Source: Vittaforma corneae ATCC 50505
Lineage: Eukaryota > Microsporidia > Nosematidae
DNA: 10,310 nt
Direction: 5' to 3'
Assembly (NCBI RefSeq): GCF_000231115.1
Contig: NW_006889868.1
Location: 1-10,310 of the forward strand
The notes under the pieces are model-generated. The model was not told the DNA's origin. It saw only the letters and a list, made by a program, of their open reading frames with translations, and searched no databases. The translations under genes and the position numbers were made by a program. The first letter of the stretch is position 1. Every line of letters begins with the position of its first letter. This document shows positions 9,181-10,310 of the stretch, in pieces.

Positions 9181-9427
9181 GCAGTGGAGCAGGAATTCCA
9201 TAAGAACGGCGTGTGAACGATGGAATGAAGAAGCTCAGTAGACAAATGTCCAGTGGTAAATTCAAGGACAAAAGACTAGGTGGAGCAGAACCCGTCCAGA
9301 TGTTGCGATCTACTCTGTGCACTATCAGAGGACTACTTGTGTGCAATGGCACACCTCAATGCAGGAGTGCTATCTAAAATGTTCCAGGAGTAGACATGAT
9401 CTTTCGTGAAGAAACCGTGCCACATTC

Positions 9428-9769
9428 CTAAGCGTCTTTGTGGTTTATTGATAGGAGTGGTGGTGATGTATCGAGCAGTATAAAATACTCTTGAGGTGCG
9501 CTGATGTACATGGCGATCAGAACGGTATTCAAAGTACACATCAGCAGCGCACAAAGCGGGGGTGCTTGCACCTGCATTCTTAGCACAGAATACTCCAGAA
9601 TGTTATATGTCTGGAGTGGGATTGTGCAGTAGCTCAAGATTTCTTGATCTGAGAATTTGAGCAAGAGCAGCTTGGAGAGAGCGGTGGAGGTGGGGTTCGG
9701 CGCCACGGCATTCGCATACCAAGTGAATATGCTAATACTGTGAACGATTGTCCCAAAAGAGCTGGTCAA
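9428..9769 (-). CDS. 113-codon open frame, function unknown, doubtful
   Basis: The frame opens with TTG at 9769. The first ATG is only at codon 65, so an ATG-started product would be 49 residues. The translation is rich in S, T, L and P, with four cysteines and few charged residues. Residues 72-90 (LCALLMCTLNTVLIAMYIS) form one plausible membrane helix. The frame coincides with the G+C-rich hairpin-dense domain, whose lower AT content alone makes stops rarer. No family recognised. It could be an exon piece, but no convincing splice signals were identified. Confidence 0.12.
   Translation of the reverse strand: MTSSFGTIVHSISIFTWYANAVAPNPTSTALSKLLLLKFSDQEILSYCTIPLQTYNILEYSVLRMQVQAPPLCALLMCTLNTVLIAMYISAPQEYFILLDTSPPLLSINHKDA
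9496..9552. repeat. bulged inverted repeat, 12 paired bases
   Basis: GTGCGCT (9496-9502) pairs with AGCGCAC (9546-9552), and GATGT (9503-9507) with ACATC (9538-9542), leaving a three-base bulge (9543-9545) on the right arm and a loop of about 30 bases. It is one of four inverted repeats in 150 bases. Alone it is near chance level; the clustering is what makes it worth noting. Confidence 0.35.
9561..9572. repeat. short inverted repeat, 5-base arms
   Basis: GGTGC (9561-9565) and GCACC (9568-9572) are reverse complements with TT between. This is close to a palindrome and could be a dimeric binding site. About ten such elements are expected by chance in 10 kb. Confidence 0.25.
9592..9617. repeat. 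perfect hairpin, 8-base stem and 10-base loop
   Basis: ACTCCAGA (9592-9599) pairs perfectly with TCTGGAGT (9610-9617) around an AT-rich loop. It is the longest perfect stem with a small loop that I found in the window. Between one and two are expected by chance. Confidence 0.35.
9634..9647. repeat. inverted repeat, 6-base arms and 2-base spacer
   Basis: TCAAGA (9634-9639) and TCTTGA (9642-9647) are reverse complements separated by TT. It resembles a dimer-binding half-site pair more than a hairpin, because the spacer is too short for an ordinary loop. Two or three are expected by chance in 10 kb. Confidence 0.25.
9683..9695 (+). other. two-tier G-quadruplex motif with single-base loops
   Basis: GGTGGAGGTGGGG has four GG runs separated by single bases, a compact arrangement known to favour folding even with two tiers. 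It lies in the most G+C-rich 60 bases of the window, immediately before a CpG-rich stretch (TTCGGCGCCACGG, 9696-9708). Confidence 0.35.
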
Positions 9770-10310
9770 AGCGCACTTTGGGTAAATTTATCAATATTGA
9801 GAAAATGGAATGGTTGGTTTTAATTACCAACGATAGTCAATAGCGAGTATCTTTGCCTCTAAAATGTACTTTTATTCTGTGTATACCTGATATGTGATTT
9901 GAATATTCATTCATTTGATGCAGGCAGTTTGACTTCCCAATACCCAACTCGCCAGTCATAGTATACCGCAATATATTATATTCGAACAAGTACTTTGTCC
10001 TTACATTTTTACACAAGGGTCTTGAAAGTAACCTTCGGCATTTGCATTTTCTTATGAATCTTTGCCAAAACACACATGTTTTACTTTGCTATTGAGCATT
10101 GTTAAGACATTGCTAACAAAAGTAGCACAATGAGATTGACAAGAGTTACTTATGGTAAAGAGAAAATTGTTGTAGAAAGAGCACTCGGGTGTAAATATAT
10201 AGAGACGTTGGCTCTACTCGCAACTAGCAACACAGGACAATCCAATCAGAACACTAATGCACAGAGCCAAATAAGTAAAGTTCAGAGTTCTGGCAATGGT
10301 AACACGAAAA
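9770..10310. other. unassigned sequence, no gene seen
   Basis: The only frame above 70 codons is at 9837-10073 minus (78 codons); it is basic at its N-terminus and unrecognised. A six-base-stem hairpin (GTTGGT 9813-9818 with ACCAAC 9826-9831) and an imperfect 11-base tandem pair (10097-10107 and 10108-10118, nine matches) are both at chance level. Confidence 0.6.

Larger units (their letters stand above)
9181..9720. other. G+C-rich, CpG-richer, hairpin-dense domain
   Basis: By my count G+C is 50% in 9481-9720 and 65% in 9661-9720, against about 37-40% in most of the window. CpG is also much less depleted, with ten in 9481-9720. The core holds a bulged inverted repeat (9496-9552), two short-spacer inverted repeats (9561-9572, 9634-9647), an eight-base-stem hairpin (9592-9617) and a quadruplex motif (9683-9695). 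This could be a small unmethylated island, a structured RNA locus, or part of a conserved exon. No known RNA family is recognised. Confidence 0.35.

Noticed and set aside
9813..9831. Hairpin GTTGGT/ACCAAC with a seven-base loop
   Set aside because: About fifteen stems of six bases with small loops are expected by chance in this length, and nothing nearby gives it a role.
10097..10118. Imperfect tandem pair of 11 bases (nine matches)
   Set aside because: Only two copies with two mismatches; about one such pair is expected by chance, so it is neither a satellite nor a CRISPR repeat.
1..10310. Terminal inverted repeats, long terminal repeats or telomere repeats at the window ends
   Set aside because: The first and last bases share no similarity in either orientation and carry no short tandem telomeric motif.

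Overview
This window holds no gene I can identify. The longest standard-code open frames are 127 codons, and both depend on a non-ATG start. None of the translations I read resembles a known family, and I saw no rRNA, tRNA, CRISPR array, insertion sequence or transposon. It cannot be ordinary bacterial, archaeal, phage or plasmid DNA, where 10 kb would normally be almost filled with genes.

Composition points weakly to eukaryotic non-coding DNA. G+C is about 37-40% over most of the window. CpG is clearly below expectation in the stretches I counted (4 seen against about 10 expected in 2701-3000), and TpG/CpA is in excess, as cytosine methylation leaves behind. Two points do not fit typical intergenic DNA: I see no microsatellite, and homopolymers are unusually short, with only two runs of six and none longer. 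A germline-limited or otherwise unusual protist or invertebrate sequence would fit. So would a k-mer-preserving shuffle of real DNA, which I cannot exclude by eye.

Layout. 1-670 has nothing recognisable. A TATA-like box at 671-679 precedes a short ORF (710-892), and an AT-rich stretch with two overlapping AATAAA words follows near 1035-1044. 1045-5373 is unassigned, apart from a 127-codon frame (1727-2110), a run lacking TAA and TAG but holding five TGA (3269-3883), and a 97-codon ATG-started ORF on the minus strand (4467-4760). A G-rich tract (5374-5392) lies just ahead of another 127-codon frame (5398-5781), which has an internal ATG in good Kozak context. 5782-7682 is unassigned except for one small hairpin. 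7683-8676 is the most protein-like stretch and could be a badly broken coding region, though chance explains it nearly as well. 9181-9720 is the most distinct part of the window: richer in G+C and CpG, with four inverted repeats and a two-tier G-quadruplex motif in about 200 bases. 9770-10310 has nothing recognisable.

The ORF calls below describe the best candidates and carry low confidence. No operon, pathway or joint function can be read from the window.
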